Of a stretch of 64,000 nucleotides of DNA, positions 1-7,978 are shown in pieces (position 1 is the first letter of the stretch; the number at the start of each line of letters is the position of its first letter). Both the position numbers and the translations under genes were made by a program. Under the pieces are notes generated by a model. The model ran no database searches and was not told the origin of the DNA. It worked only from the letters and a program-made list of their open reading frames with translations. The DNA is from Clostridiales bacterium (GTDB taxonomy: Bacteria > Bacillota > Clostridia > Oscillospirales > Acutalibacteraceae). The stretch spans positions 62,001-126,000 of the forward strand of contig DUNU01000013.1 in NCBI GenBank assembly GCA_012839185.1, given 5' to 3'.

Positions 1-266
1 TAATACAACTTTTTCGTCCCGTCACTGTCTCGCGTGTTTCTGACAATGGACAACGTTACATCCGGACGTAAAGCCATCAGACGACCATTTGTATCGGTGA
101 ATGTAATAATGTTGTCGGATACTAAAAAATCCTTCTTTTTTGCATAAAAATCATATTCTTCAAATTTATTCATCCGAAACTGCTCGTATGAATAAGATGC
201 GTATAACTCACGAAGTTGAAATGCAATTTTTTCCTGTTTATTAAAAACTGAGTCGATAATGTTCAT
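1..266 (-). CDS. hisZ: HisZ-like ATP phosphoribosyltransferase regulatory subunit (5' part)
   Basis: The first 88 codons of a gene that runs off the left edge. The protein starts MNIIDSVFNKQEK and contains the block TDTNGRLMALRPDVT (residues 57-71), the class II histidyl-tRNA synthetase-like fold shared by HisS and HisZ. HisZ is a catalytically inactive HisS paralogue that activates HisG, the first enzyme of histidine biosynthesis. I prefer HisZ to HisS because the N-terminus lacks the usual HisS opening motif (GTxDxxP) and resembles short clostridial HisZ starts. The ATG at 264-266 follows a minus-strand promoter at 296-324. The rest of the gene, and any hisG partner, lie outside the window. 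Confidence 0.72.
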   Translation of the reverse strand, partial: MNIIDSVFNKQEKIAFQLRELYASYSYEQFRMNKFEEYDFYAKKKDFLVSDNIITFTDTNGRLMALRPDVTLSIVRNTRDSDGTKKLY

Positions 267-295
267 TTAATCTACCCCATTATGCTAATACGTAT

Positions 296-324
296 ATAAT
301 AACACACTACCAACATAAAATCAA
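296..324 (-). promoter_or_regulatory. Predicted sigma-A promoter of hisZ
   Basis: Read on the minus strand: -35 TTGATT (319-324), 17-bp spacer, -10 TATTAT (296-301), 30 bp before the hisZ start codon. Confidence 0.6.
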
Positions 325-345
325 GTAATATTTTATTTATCTATA

Positions 346-374
346 TTGACAAAATATGGTGTATCGAGTAAAAT
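346..374 (+). promoter_or_regulatory. Predicted sigma-A promoter of the metallophosphoesterase gene
   Basis: -35 TTGACA (346-351), 17-bp spacer, -10 TAAAAT (369-374). It lies back to back with the hisZ promoter. An in-frame TTG at 346 is part of this -35 box, so it cannot be the start codon of the downstream gene. Confidence 0.7.
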
Positions 375-396
375 TATAAAAAACAAAGGAAAAGAT

Positions 397-1494
397 ATGC
401 TGAATTTCAAAAACGGAAAATTTATAATTATGCAGGTTACCGATGTTCAGGACATGCATTATGTTCGCAAAACCTGCTTTAAGATGCTTGAAAAAGCATA
501 CGATATGGTAAAGCCCGACTTAATCGTGTTGACCGGCGACAATGTTCTGGGAAATCATCTGAAAGATGCCCGCTTTGGAAATAAAATCGTTGTTAAAGAT
601 AAAAGTGGTGAATATAAAAGATATGCAAAAGCTCTTGACTTCTTATGTAAACCGATAAGCAAGAGAAACATTCCGTTTGCATTTCTTTTTGGAAATCATG
701 ACGATTTCAATCTAATATCAAAAGATGAAATTGCAAACCTGTATCGTACATACAAAGGGCTTGTTTCTTACAAAGAAAACAGTTTTTGTGATTGCGGCAC
801 TTACAGCATTCCGATATATGACGAAAAAAGGGAAAATATAAAGTTTTTTGTTTATATGATTGATTCTGCACGTTATGACAAAGAAAATGATAAGTGTTAT
901 CAGGAGATTACAAAAGAAACTCTTGATTGGCTGAGAGAAGAAACAAAGAAAAACAAAGATATTCCCGCAATTTTATTTCAACATATTCCCCTAAAAGAGG
1001 AATTAAACCTCATTGAAGAATGTGAGAACGGAAATATTTTGGAAGACGGCAAACGTTACAAATTGAAAGATAATGCCAGCGGTGAATTGCTTGAATATCC
1101 CTCTGTTTGCGAAAGCGGTGAGGAATTTGAAATTATTAAAAACAGCAATATTAAAGCCTGTGCATTCGGTCATGATCACAAAAATGCTTTTATCGGCAGG
1201 CTTGATAACATTGATTTAATTCAAACTCCTTGTGCCTCTTTTCGATGCTACGGCACAAAAAACCGTGGTGTAAGAATATTTGAAATCGAAGAAAAAACAG
1301 GCAATTACAACACCTATCTTTTGAATATGAATGATTTACTTGGCAATTCCCTATGCACAGAAATTCGTTATTTTTGGGATGCAGACGAAAATGAAAAGAA
1401 AAAGAGAAAATTTTTAATAGGTATGGCTGTTGCTTCTGCAATAACGGTTATCGCAGGAATATGTGCAAAAATTATTCAAAATAGAAAAAACTAA
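397..1494 (+). CDS. Calcineurin-like metallophosphoesterase with C-terminal membrane anchor
   Basis: A 365-residue phosphohydrolase. The metal-binding signatures of the calcineurin-like family appear in order: QVTDVQD (13-19, a variant of the D-x-H motif with Q in place of H), LTGDN (45-49), GNHDD (99-103), a histidine in QHIPL (about 206) and GHDH (about 260). A hydrophobic stretch near residues 335-355 (FLIGMAVASAITVIAGI) suggests a single C-terminal membrane anchor followed by a basic tail. The start is ATG 397, preceded by AAAGGAAAAGAT. The substrate cannot be read from sequence; relatives include phosphodiesterases and cell-surface phosphatases. It is monocistronic or read on into the GH5 gene, as no terminator is evident between them. 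Confidence 0.8.
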   Translation: MLNFKNGKFIIMQVTDVQDMHYVRKTCFKMLEKAYDMVKPDLIVLTGDNVLGNHLKDARFGNKIVVKDKSGEYKRYAKALDFLCKPISKRNIPFAFLFGNHDDFNLISKDEIANLYRTYKGLVSYKENSFCDCGTYSIPIYDEKRENIKFFVYMIDSARYDKENDKCYQEITKETLDWLREETKKNKDIPAILFQHIPLKEELNLIEECENGNILEDGKRYKLKDNASGELLEYPSVCESGEEFEIIKNSNIKACAFGHDHKNAFIGRLDNIDLIQTPCASFRCYGTKNRGVRIFEIEEKTGNYNTYLLNMNDLLGNSLCTEIRYFWDADENEKKKRKFLIGMAVASAITVIAGICAKIIQNRKN

Positions 1495-1667
1495 TTCCAT
1501 GTATTAACAATCATCACACCAACTATGCGTATGTTAAAGGCAGATAAATAAGCATTATATGCATAGAATGACAATATGCTGACGCATCTGATATGGATGA
1601 ATATTATTCTCTTGAGGAACAGAGAAAATACGAAGTTATCGGGATAGAATTCAAATTGGAGGAAAAT

Positions 1668-2822
1668 ATGAATTACGGTGTTTTTACAATGGCGGATATG
1701 CTTCACACAAAGGGAAGCAAAATTTACAACGCTCGAAATGAACAAATATTCTTGCGAGGCACTAACCTCGGCGGATGGCTTCTTCAGGAAGATTGGATGG
1801 CGGCAACAAAAGGAATAGACTCTCAATGGGAGCTTATCGAAAAGCTTGCCAAAAGATTTGGAGAAGAAAAACGGGATAATCTTATCAAAGTCTGGGAAGA
1901 TAATTTTATTACCGAGTATGATCTTGATTTGATTAAAAATTACGGTTTTAACTGCGTGCGTGTTCCGTTTTGGTATCGCAATTTTATGCTTGACGATGAA
2001 GGAACTTACAGAAGAAAAGCAGACGGCTCAATTGATTTTTCAAGATTGGATTGGGTGGTTGAAGAATGCGGAAAACGAGGAATATATGTTGTTTTGGATA
2101 TGCACGGCGTTCCCGGTTTTCAAAGTGTTGCTCATCATTCAGGCAGATGTCATCACTGTGAGTTATATGACGACACTCCTCGCGGTGAATTCTTCAGAAA
2201 CCTTGCAGTTGATTTGTGGCAACGTATTGCTGCACATTTTAAGGGCAATCCGATTGTTTGTATGTATGATTTGATGAATGAGCCTATGTGCGACAACGAG
2301 CCGAAAATCAGCTCAAAATATGTCGAAGTGTATAACTTACTCTACAAAGCCGTTCGTGCTGTCGATACGGAACACATTATTACAATTGAAGGAATCTGGA
2401 CACCTTTGGATTTGCCGCCAACTGCAAAATACGGATGGACAAATGTCGTATATCAATATCATCTTTATGAACATAACAATGAACAATACATTTTAACTGC
2501 TGCAACTATCAATCTCCCCCATCCGAATGTTCCTGTGTTGATCGGAGAGTTTTGTCCGTGCAGAGGAAGTGCGGATTGGGCAACTATTCTAAATGCATTT
2601 AATAAAGCAGGCTTGCATTGGCTTACTTGGACTTATAAAGGATTCTCAAAAACCGCACCGACATCCGATTGGTTTATTATGGGCACTTCCGGAGATAAAT
2701 ATTTTGTTGATATTGAAAACGATTCTTATGAAACTATTTTAGAAAAATGGACAAACTTAACTACAACAAAAAATAATTACTTTGAAATGGCTGACGGGAA
2801 ATTATTAGGCTCCTTTGCTTAA
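1668..2822 (+). CDS. Glycoside hydrolase family 5 enzyme (endoglucanase/mannanase/glucanase type)
   Basis: A 384-residue (beta/alpha)8 retaining glycosidase. It has the family 5 landmarks: RGTNLGGWLL near the N-terminus, CVRVPFWYRNF, VVLDMHGVPG, the acid/base glutamate in DLMNEP (about residue 205), the YQYHLYEHN segment, and the nucleophile in LIGEFCPC (about residue 294). There is no signal peptide, so it probably acts inside the cell on imported oligosaccharides. The start is ATG 1668 with a strong GGAGG 5-10 bp upstream; in-frame codons back to 1593 have no ribosome binding site. The substrate (beta-glucan, mannan or glucocerebroside-like) cannot be settled by eye. Confidence 0.88.
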   Translation: MNYGVFTMADMLHTKGSKIYNARNEQIFLRGTNLGGWLLQEDWMAATKGIDSQWELIEKLAKRFGEEKRDNLIKVWEDNFITEYDLDLIKNYGFNCVRVPFWYRNFMLDDEGTYRRKADGSIDFSRLDWVVEECGKRGIYVVLDMHGVPGFQSVAHHSGRCHHCELYDDTPRGEFFRNLAVDLWQRIAAHFKGNPIVCMYDLMNEPMCDNEPKISSKYVEVYNLLYKAVRAVDTEHIITIEGIWTPLDLPPTAKYGWTNVVYQYHLYEHNNEQYILTAATINLPHPNVPVLIGEFCPCRGSADWATILNAFNKAGLHWLTWTYKGFSKTAPTSDWFIMGTSGDKYFVDIENDSYETILEKWTNLTTTKNNYFEMADGKLLGSFA

Positions 2823-2885
2823 AAAAATATTAATAATTCTGTTTTTCCGCATTCGAAATTTATTTTGAAAAAACTTAAAAAACAC

Positions 2886-2914
2886 TTGACAAACATAGAA
2901 AAGTATGTTATATT
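2886..2914 (+). promoter_or_regulatory. Promoter of the tRNA-Thr/tRNA-Tyr operon
   Basis: -35 TTGACA (2886-2891), 17-bp spacer, -10 TATATT (2909-2914), 32 bp before the mature tRNA-Thr 5' end. Confidence 0.8.
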
Positions 2915-2946
2915 AGTTGGGCTGTGAGCAGGGACAAAGAGTTCTT

Positions 2947-3022
2947 GCTGGTGTAGCTCAGTTGGTAGAGCAGCTGATTTGTAATCAGCAGGTCGGGGGT
3001 TCGAGTCCGTCCACCAGCTCCA
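2947..3022 (+). tRNA. tRNA-Thr(TGT)
   Basis: A 76-nt cloverleaf with encoded CCA. The acceptor stem is GCTGGTG/CACCAGC with discriminator T. The anticodon stem GCTGA/TCAGC frames loop TTTGTAA, giving anticodon TGT. The T-arm GGGGG-TTCGAGT-CCGTC has a G-G mismatch at its middle pair, where most such tRNAs have C-G. Co-transcribed with tRNA-Tyr 4 bp downstream. Confidence 0.95.
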
Positions 3023-3026
3023 ATTT

Positions 3027-3111
3027 GGGTGAGTTCCCGAGCGGCCAAAGGGGGCAGACTGTAAATCTGTTGTCAGTGACTTCGGTGGTTCAAATCCGCC
3101 CTCACCCACCA
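3027..3111 (+). tRNA. tRNA-Tyr(GTA)
   Basis: An 85-nt class II tRNA with a long variable arm. The acceptor stem is GGGTGAG/CTCACCC, discriminator A, encoded CCA. The anticodon loop CTGTAAA gives anticodon GTA. Confidence 0.95.
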
Positions 3112-3117
3112 AAAGTT

Positions 3118-3144
3118 AGAAGTACCTTGCGGTGCTTCTTTTTG
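3118..3144 (+). terminator. Rho-independent terminator of the tRNA operon
   Basis: Stem AGAAGTACC (3118-3126), loop TTGC, GGTGCTTCT (3131-3139), with one G-T wobble, followed by a T-run. Confidence 0.85.
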
Positions 3145-3173
3145 TATTACTTTCGAAATATTTAATCTCATTA

Positions 3174-3213
3174 AAATCAAACTTCGGGAGTTATCATTCC
3201 CGAAGTTTGATTT
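3174..3213 (-). terminator. Terminator of the transporter/lipoprotein operon
   Basis: A long inverted repeat, AAATCAAACTTCGGG (3174-3188) with CCCGAAGTTTGATTT (3199-3213). On the minus strand it is followed by TTTT. Its right arm includes the first bases of the stop codon of the lipoprotein gene (stop at 3212-3214), so transcript end and coding end are fused. Confidence 0.8.
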
Positions 3214-4012
3214 ATTCTTTCCAATTTATAACTAAATCATCTTTTTCTAAGCCGTTTTTAGTCGGATACCATTTTTCGCCAAGTTGAATTTCTGCTTCGA
3301 ATTTATCAACTGAAACAGTATTCAGACTCGTGCAATTAAAGAACGCATACTCATCAATTTGAACGATTGTTTTTGGTATTTCTATTGACTGAAGTCCGGT
3401 ACAATAGGCAAAAGCATCTTTACCGATAAATTCAATATTTGATGAAAAAGCAAAATCTGTCATCTTTTCACATCTGAAAAATGCTTTTTCTTCAATATTT
3501 TTTACAGTGTCGGGAAGTGTGACAGATTCAATTTTTGAACACTTGTAGAACGCTTTTGACCGTATGGTTTCAACGCCGTCTATTACAGTATATTCTTGTG
3601 CTTTGGCGGGCGGATAGGTAATAAGTGTCAGTTTATCTTTTGAATATAAAACGCCGTCAACGGCACAAAAATGCTCGTTCTCAACATCAACTTCAAATTC
3701 AACCAACTTTTGGTTATTTGTAAACGCCCAACCACCTATTTCTGATATGTTTTTACCAATAATAATCTTAGTTACATATTCAAGATTGACTGCAGCAAAA
3801 TCCTCAATAACTGTAACGGGTTTTCCTTCATATTCGTCGGGAATTTCGATAACTAAAATTTCAGAAACATTCGGGACTTCATAAACTGTAATTTTATCGT
3901 CTTTGGTTTTATACTTAATATCTTTGGTTTTACCTTCTATATTCAATGAACAGCCGGAGAAAGAAATTGAAAAAATGAGCACAAATACAATAATCAGAGT
4001 TAATCTACGCAT
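3212..4012 (-). CDS. Leucine-rich-repeat (BspA-type) lipoprotein
   Basis: A 266-residue predicted surface lipoprotein. The signal peptide MRRLTLIIVFVLIFSISF ends at the lipobox SGC (Cys about 21). The mature part carries BspA-like (LRR_5) repeats: several units of the form YEC-x-GLQSIEIP/KTIVQIDEYAFFNC, as in AFYKCSKIESVTLP, AFFRCEKMTDFAFS and AFAYCTGLQSIEIP (about residues 150-235). Such proteins are exported and often bind host or matrix ligands. The start codon overlaps the 3' end of the GPH transporter gene by 8 bp, indicating co-translation. The link to the transporter is positional only; the ligand is unknown. Confidence 0.82.
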   Translation of the reverse strand: MRRLTLIIVFVLIFSISFSGCSLNIEGKTKDIKYKTKDDKITVYEVPNVSEILVIEIPDEYEGKPVTVIEDFAAVNLEYVTKIIIGKNISEIGGWAFTNNQKLVEFEVDVENEHFCAVDGVLYSKDKLTLITYPPAKAQEYTVIDGVETIRSKAFYKCSKIESVTLPDTVKNIEEKAFFRCEKMTDFAFSSNIEFIGKDAFAYCTGLQSIEIPKTIVQIDEYAFFNCTSLNTVSVDKFEAEIQLGEKWYPTKNGLEKDDLVINWKE

Positions 4013-5756
4013 TTTCTACCACCTCACTTTCAGATTCTTCCGAAACTTCTTTTCCGTCTTCCTCCGAATTTTCCTGTAGTTCCTCCCCGTTGTCTTCCTC
4101 TTCCTCCATGGCTTTAAGTCGTGCCTTAAGTTCTTCGACGCAATTATCGTGTTTCTCTTTCGTTAGGTCGTAGAATAAGAACGGTACAGTTACACAAATA
4201 ATTCCTAAAATAGTGCCCCAAGTATAAACACTGAATACTTTGTTAAGAATTGCGGAATCAAAAAGAACATCCCAGTCGGACGTAAAGCCGATACCCTTTA
4301 ATATCCACGGCATAATATAACCTATCGCCGCATTTAAGGGACTTAAGAACCAGCTGAAAATACCGGATGTCGAGTCGCTTCTTTCACCGAATCGCCACTG
4401 ATGATAGTCCTGAACGTCGGCACCGAGACCTGCTGATACCCCGTCAACAACAGGTTGAATTGTATTTCTTAAGAAAAGAGAAGCAAGGAAAATAAATATA
4501 TTTTCCATTTTAACCGCAAGTGCAATTCCAAGTATTGTTATAACCGTAACAGCTCTTGTAGTAACAAGAATATTTCTTTTCTCAAACTTTTTTGTAAGAA
4601 TGGGACAAGCGATATTACCTGCCGTCATACCGACAACTACAATATTGGCTGCAACACCCATAAACCATTCCATACGGAGTGAGTAGACAAACCACCAACC
4701 AAGCAAACTGCCGACAAGCCATTGCCATTGACCGAGGATGTTACTTATGTTAATAATCCAGAGATATTTATTCTTCAAGCAATTTTTCGCACCCTTAAAG
4801 AATGTAACCTTTTCACGTTTCTCAATCGGTGCTTCGATAACTCGCTCTTTTACCTGTATAACTGAAAGAGATACCAATGTGCCGAGAAAAGCAAAAATAG
4901 GAACGAAAATCTTATAAGTGTTAAGATTCAAATATCCGCCGGTCTTTTGAATAAGCATCGGGAAGAATAAGTTTATAACGGACGGAGCAAAACCGGTAAT
5001 AATCGGAACGATTGAATGCAATCTCTGACGTTCCTGCGAGTTGGGAGTCATAAATGTAACAAGACCGTTTACGCCGATATAAGAATTATGGAAGTAGTTC
5101 ATTATCGTAAATACAAAATGCAGTACGATAACTCTGTTTGTTGAAGAGAGATTCTGTACGGGTAAAAACGGAATAATTGACATTATAATAGCGGAAGGAA
5201 TACCGCAAAGCAAAATAAACGGTTTTAACCTTCCGTATTTTGCACAGAGTTTTCTTCTGATAAACCAAGTCAGATAGTTTTGAAAACCACTCAAAACGAG
5301 AATATTGCCAACAATCTGAGGAGCACCGGGCATTATTGATTCAAACATATTTTGCGGAATAAAGTAGCAACATAAACCGACAATAATTTGACCGATATAG
5401 CAGATATGTGCAAATGTTCTCATCTTCTTTGTAAGTCTGCCGTGATTTTCATAAAGAAGAACACTGATCGGATTCATAAACATCAAAACATAACCGATAA
5501 CGGTACTGATAATGTTAATCGTAGAAAAAGTCAAATTGCTTATTTCCATAATCGAACCGCAGAAATAAGATGCCGAAAAAGTCATCATACTCGATGCAGT
5601 AAGATAAATATAAGAACCTGCTTGTGTGGCAGTATAAGAAGCCATCTCTTTAAGAGTTAGATATTCGCCTTCTTTAGGATTGTTCCAATATTGCTTTACA
5701 TATCCCGGTGCAGCTTTGATATTGTCTTTAATTTGTCCGAAATTGATTTTTGGCAT
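4005..5756 (-). CDS. GPH-family (MFS_2) sugar/sodium symporter with acidic C-tail
   Basis: A 583-residue membrane protein with about 12 predicted transmembrane helices of the glycoside-pentoside-hexuronide:cation symporter type. The N-terminal cytosolic stretch is followed by helices such as IYLTASSMMTFSASYFCG and later GQWQWLVGSLLGWWFVYS. The last 45 residues are strongly acidic (EEEEDNGEELQENSEED) and probably cytosolic. The gene starts at ATG 5756 with GGAGA upstream and has its own promoter at 5787-5815. It overlaps the downstream lipoprotein gene by 8 bp. The family imports oligosaccharides or glycosides; the substrate is not identifiable here. Confidence 0.78.
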   Translation of the reverse strand: MPKINFGQIKDNIKAAPGYVKQYWNNPKEGEYLTLKEMASYTATQAGSYIYLTASSMMTFSASYFCGSIMEISNLTFSTINIISTVIGYVLMFMNPISVLLYENHGRLTKKMRTFAHICYIGQIIVGLCCYFIPQNMFESIMPGAPQIVGNILVLSGFQNYLTWFIRRKLCAKYGRLKPFILLCGIPSAIIMSIIPFLPVQNLSSTNRVIVLHFVFTIMNYFHNSYIGVNGLVTFMTPNSQERQRLHSIVPIITGFAPSVINLFFPMLIQKTGGYLNLNTYKIFVPIFAFLGTLVSLSVIQVKERVIEAPIEKREKVTFFKGAKNCLKNKYLWIINISNILGQWQWLVGSLLGWWFVYSLRMEWFMGVAANIVVVGMTAGNIACPILTKKFEKRNILVTTRAVTVITILGIALAVKMENIFIFLASLFLRNTIQPVVDGVSAGLGADVQDYHQWRFGERSDSTSGIFSWFLSPLNAAIGYIMPWILKGIGFTSDWDVLFDSAILNKVFSVYTWGTILGIICVTVPFLFYDLTKEKHDNCVEELKARLKAMEEEEDNGEELQENSEEDGKEVSEESESEVVENA

Positions 5757-5786
5757 ATCAAGTCTCCGTTTAGTTTAATTATACTT

Positions 5787-5815
5787 ATTATACATTATAT
5801 TTTCTTTATTTGCAA
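5787..5815 (-). promoter_or_regulatory. Promoter of the transporter/lipoprotein operon
   Basis: Minus strand: -35 TTGCAA (5810-5815), 17-bp spacer, -10 TATAAT (5787-5792). Divergent from the promoter at 5829-5857, with only 13 bp between the two -35 boxes. Confidence 0.65.
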
Positions 5816-5828
5816 CATAAATTTGTGG

Positions 5829-5857
5829 TTGAATTTTATATAAAATTAAAGTATAAT
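5829..5857 (+). promoter_or_regulatory. Promoter of the MmcQ/YjbR gene
   Basis: -35 TTGAAT (5829-5834), 17-bp spacer, -10 TATAAT (5852-5857), 30 bp before ATG 5888. Confidence 0.65.
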
Positions 5858-5887
5858 GTGAATGTAATATTTTCAACAGAGGATTAT

Positions 5888-6412
5888 ATGACCAAATCAG
5901 AGTATATTGATTTTATAAAACAGGAATTTGAAATTTTTCCCGATTATCCTTTTTCGGATGATACAATAGTTTTCAGACATTCAGACAACAAAAAATGGTT
6001 TGCCTTGATTATGGATGTACCAAAAGTTAAATTTAACTGCAACAGCAACGAAAGTGTTACTGTCGTTAATCTGAAATGCGATACTCTGCTGATTGGCTCT
6101 CTTGTTTTGGAGGAAGGCATATTTCCCGCTTACCATATGAATAAATCACATTGGATTTCTGTTTGGATTGATGACAATACGGATATTGAAAAAATCAAAT
6201 GGCTTACTGAAATAAGTTTTAACCTAACTAAAAAAAGCGGTAAAAAAACAATGAAAGAACCTCTCGTGATTTTCACCACGAGAGGTTTGATTATATTTTT
6301 AATCATCAAAGAACGGAAGCCCCGCATTGTTGTAAACTTTACCTGTTTTGATATTAAAATCAAAGTATTTATCCTTATCGCCACCGTCAATAGTAATACG
6401 AATAAGATCTGA
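5888..6412 (+). CDS. MmcQ/YjbR family protein with probable 3' stop loss
   Basis: Residues 1-117 match the small MmcQ/YjbR (DUF419) fold: an N-terminal FPDYPFSDDTIVFRH segment, then KWFALIMDVPK, VVNLKCDTLL, AYHMNKSHWISVWID and the C-terminal WLTEISFNLTKK. Family members are usually 110-120 residues and their DNA-binding-like fold has no settled function. Here the frame continues for about 57 more codons (to 174 residues), through a terminator hairpin at 6258-6287 and into sequence antisense to the GH36 gene. One extra A in the A-run at 6230-6236 would give TKKKR followed by a TAA, the expected end. The start ATG 5888 has AGAGGA upstream. Confidence 0.72.
   Translation: MTKSEYIDFIKQEFEIFPDYPFSDDTIVFRHSDNKKWFALIMDVPKVKFNCNSNESVTVVNLKCDTLLIGSLVLEEGIFPAYHMNKSHWISVWIDDNTDIEKIKWLTEISFNLTKKSGKKTMKEPLVIFTTRGLIIFLIIKERKPRIVVNFTCFDIKIKVFILIATVNSNTNKI
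6258..6293. terminator. Bidirectional terminator between MmcQ/YjbR and GH36 genes
   Basis: A perfect 11-bp inverted repeat, AACCTCTCGTG (6258-6268) and CACGAGAGGTT (6277-6287), with T-rich flanks on both strands. It lies inside the present MmcQ reading frame, which supports the view that the frame originally ended before it. Confidence 0.8.
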
Positions 6413-7978
6413 TTCAATATATTCAGCCATCTTGACTTTTATCTTGGACTTTTTGAACATATGTCTGATAATTTCATATTTTTCAGCGTCATAATCTCCT
6501 GCATTGTCGGATACAAACAAGACATTTCCGAACATATTATTTATTGTTGCAAGCAGAAGTTTTTGCTCTCTTGTATAGGTGAGTTTATTATCACGCAGGA
6601 AGAATACATCTGGGTCGTTGACAAATGCTCTGCCGTTAAGATGGCGACGAAGAATGGTGTTATTGATTGCATTCTGAGCACTGGGAAGTTCGTTATTTAA
6701 CTTCATTCTGTTGTAGAACATTCCTTCATACTTAAGGTCTGCATCACAACTTATACGACATGCATCAACCTTACCGAATGCAGGACCGATGGGAAGACCG
6801 CAACCGAGGATAAGTTTATCACCACAGCATTCACGAAGGAAATCGACAGCTTCACACATAATCTGACCTTTTGACCTACCATTACGAGCTTTGTGACATT
6901 GACTGTAGAGGAAGTCAAGCTTTACCATATCAAAGCCCCATTCATTAAGAACAACATCAAAGAAATGTCTGATGTGTTCACGAACTTCGGGTTTGTAAAT
7001 ATCAAGAGTATATGCTCCGCCCCAAGCCAAAGAACCGAGAATGGGTCTGCCATTATCATCACGAACTACCCAATCGGGATGTTCTTTATATGTTCTGGAT
7101 TTAATCTGAACATTAAAAGGAGCAAGCCAAATACCGGCAAGATAGCCTTTTTCGTGTATCTTATCGGCGATATACTTCATTCCGTTCGGAAATTTCGGAC
7201 AATAGTCTAGCCAATCACCGACATAAGGTGCATAGCCGTCATCAATCTGGAAAATCGAGACAACATCCTTTACAGGATCAAGACCGTTTAAGTCTCGAAG
7301 AATAATATTTTCATCAATCTTCTGGAAATAATTATACCATGAAGTATAGCCTGCAAGGTGATCGATTTTTGGTTTTTTGATGTTCATAGCAGCAAAATAT
7401 GCATCAAACACTTCATCATAGCCGCCTTCAAAAATGGCAACGTCGAGTAAAGTATATTCGCCGCCTTTAACAAATGCACCTTTGACATCTCTTTCGATGG
7501 TAAGTTTGTTCCCATTCATATCCGCACGGAAAATTGTGTAGCCGAATCTTTCAGATAAACTTCCGAAAAGTTTCATCTTTTCACCATTGCGAATATAAGT
7601 GTAGGTAATCGAATGCACGTGACCCGGTTTTTTGAGATAACGTCCGGTAATTTCCGTATCAGCAGAAAATGCAGCAACATGCTCAAGCCAACCACGAGCA
7701 AGCGGAGTAATATCCATTTCAATGTCGCCTGCGGTAAATTCATTAGCAGTTGTCCATGACTGATAGCCTGCTCCGAAGAATCTGTCGCCGGGATTAAAAT
7801 CATAATCAAAACTAACCTTAAAACCAACCAACTCCATAGGGAATACAGGTTTTAAGACAGCTTTAATACCGTTTGCATCAGCACAAAAATCAATTGAAAA
7901 ATACTTGTTGTCAAGATTTTCAAATGTCTGAACTTTACCGTTAATACTGATTTTAGTTTCAATCTGAATGTTCTTCAT
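6299..7978 (-). CDS. GH36-type alpha-galactosidase
   Basis: A 559-residue enzyme of the GH36 (melibiase) superfamily. The N-terminal beta-sandwich contains FGAGYQSWTTANEFT. The TIM barrel contains SWYNYFQKIDE, IFQIDDGY, the nucleophile aspartate in MVKLDFLYSQ (about residue 330) and the probable acid/base aspartate in RISCDADLKY. It lacks a signal peptide, so it should cleave imported alpha-galactosides in the cytosol. The start is ATG 7978, preceded by AAAGGAGAAAGCA; a more distal in-frame start at 8014 has no binding site. It overlaps the upstream acetyltransferase gene by 20 bp and is the last gene of the FHA operon. Confidence 0.87.
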   Translation of the reverse strand: MKNIQIETKISINGKVQTFENLDNKYFSIDFCADANGIKAVLKPVFPMELVGFKVSFDYDFNPGDRFFGAGYQSWTTANEFTAGDIEMDITPLARGWLEHVAAFSADTEITGRYLKKPGHVHSITYTYIRNGEKMKLFGSLSERFGYTIFRADMNGNKLTIERDVKGAFVKGGEYTLLDVAIFEGGYDEVFDAYFAAMNIKKPKIDHLAGYTSWYNYFQKIDENIILRDLNGLDPVKDVVSIFQIDDGYAPYVGDWLDYCPKFPNGMKYIADKIHEKGYLAGIWLAPFNVQIKSRTYKEHPDWVVRDDNGRPILGSLAWGGAYTLDIYKPEVREHIRHFFDVVLNEWGFDMVKLDFLYSQCHKARNGRSKGQIMCEAVDFLRECCGDKLILGCGLPIGPAFGKVDACRISCDADLKYEGMFYNRMKLNNELPSAQNAINNTILRRHLNGRAFVNDPDVFFLRDNKLTYTREQKLLLATINNMFGNVLFVSDNAGDYDAEKYEIIRHMFKKSKIKVKMAEYIESDLIRITIDGGDKDKYFDFNIKTGKVYNNAGLPFFDD

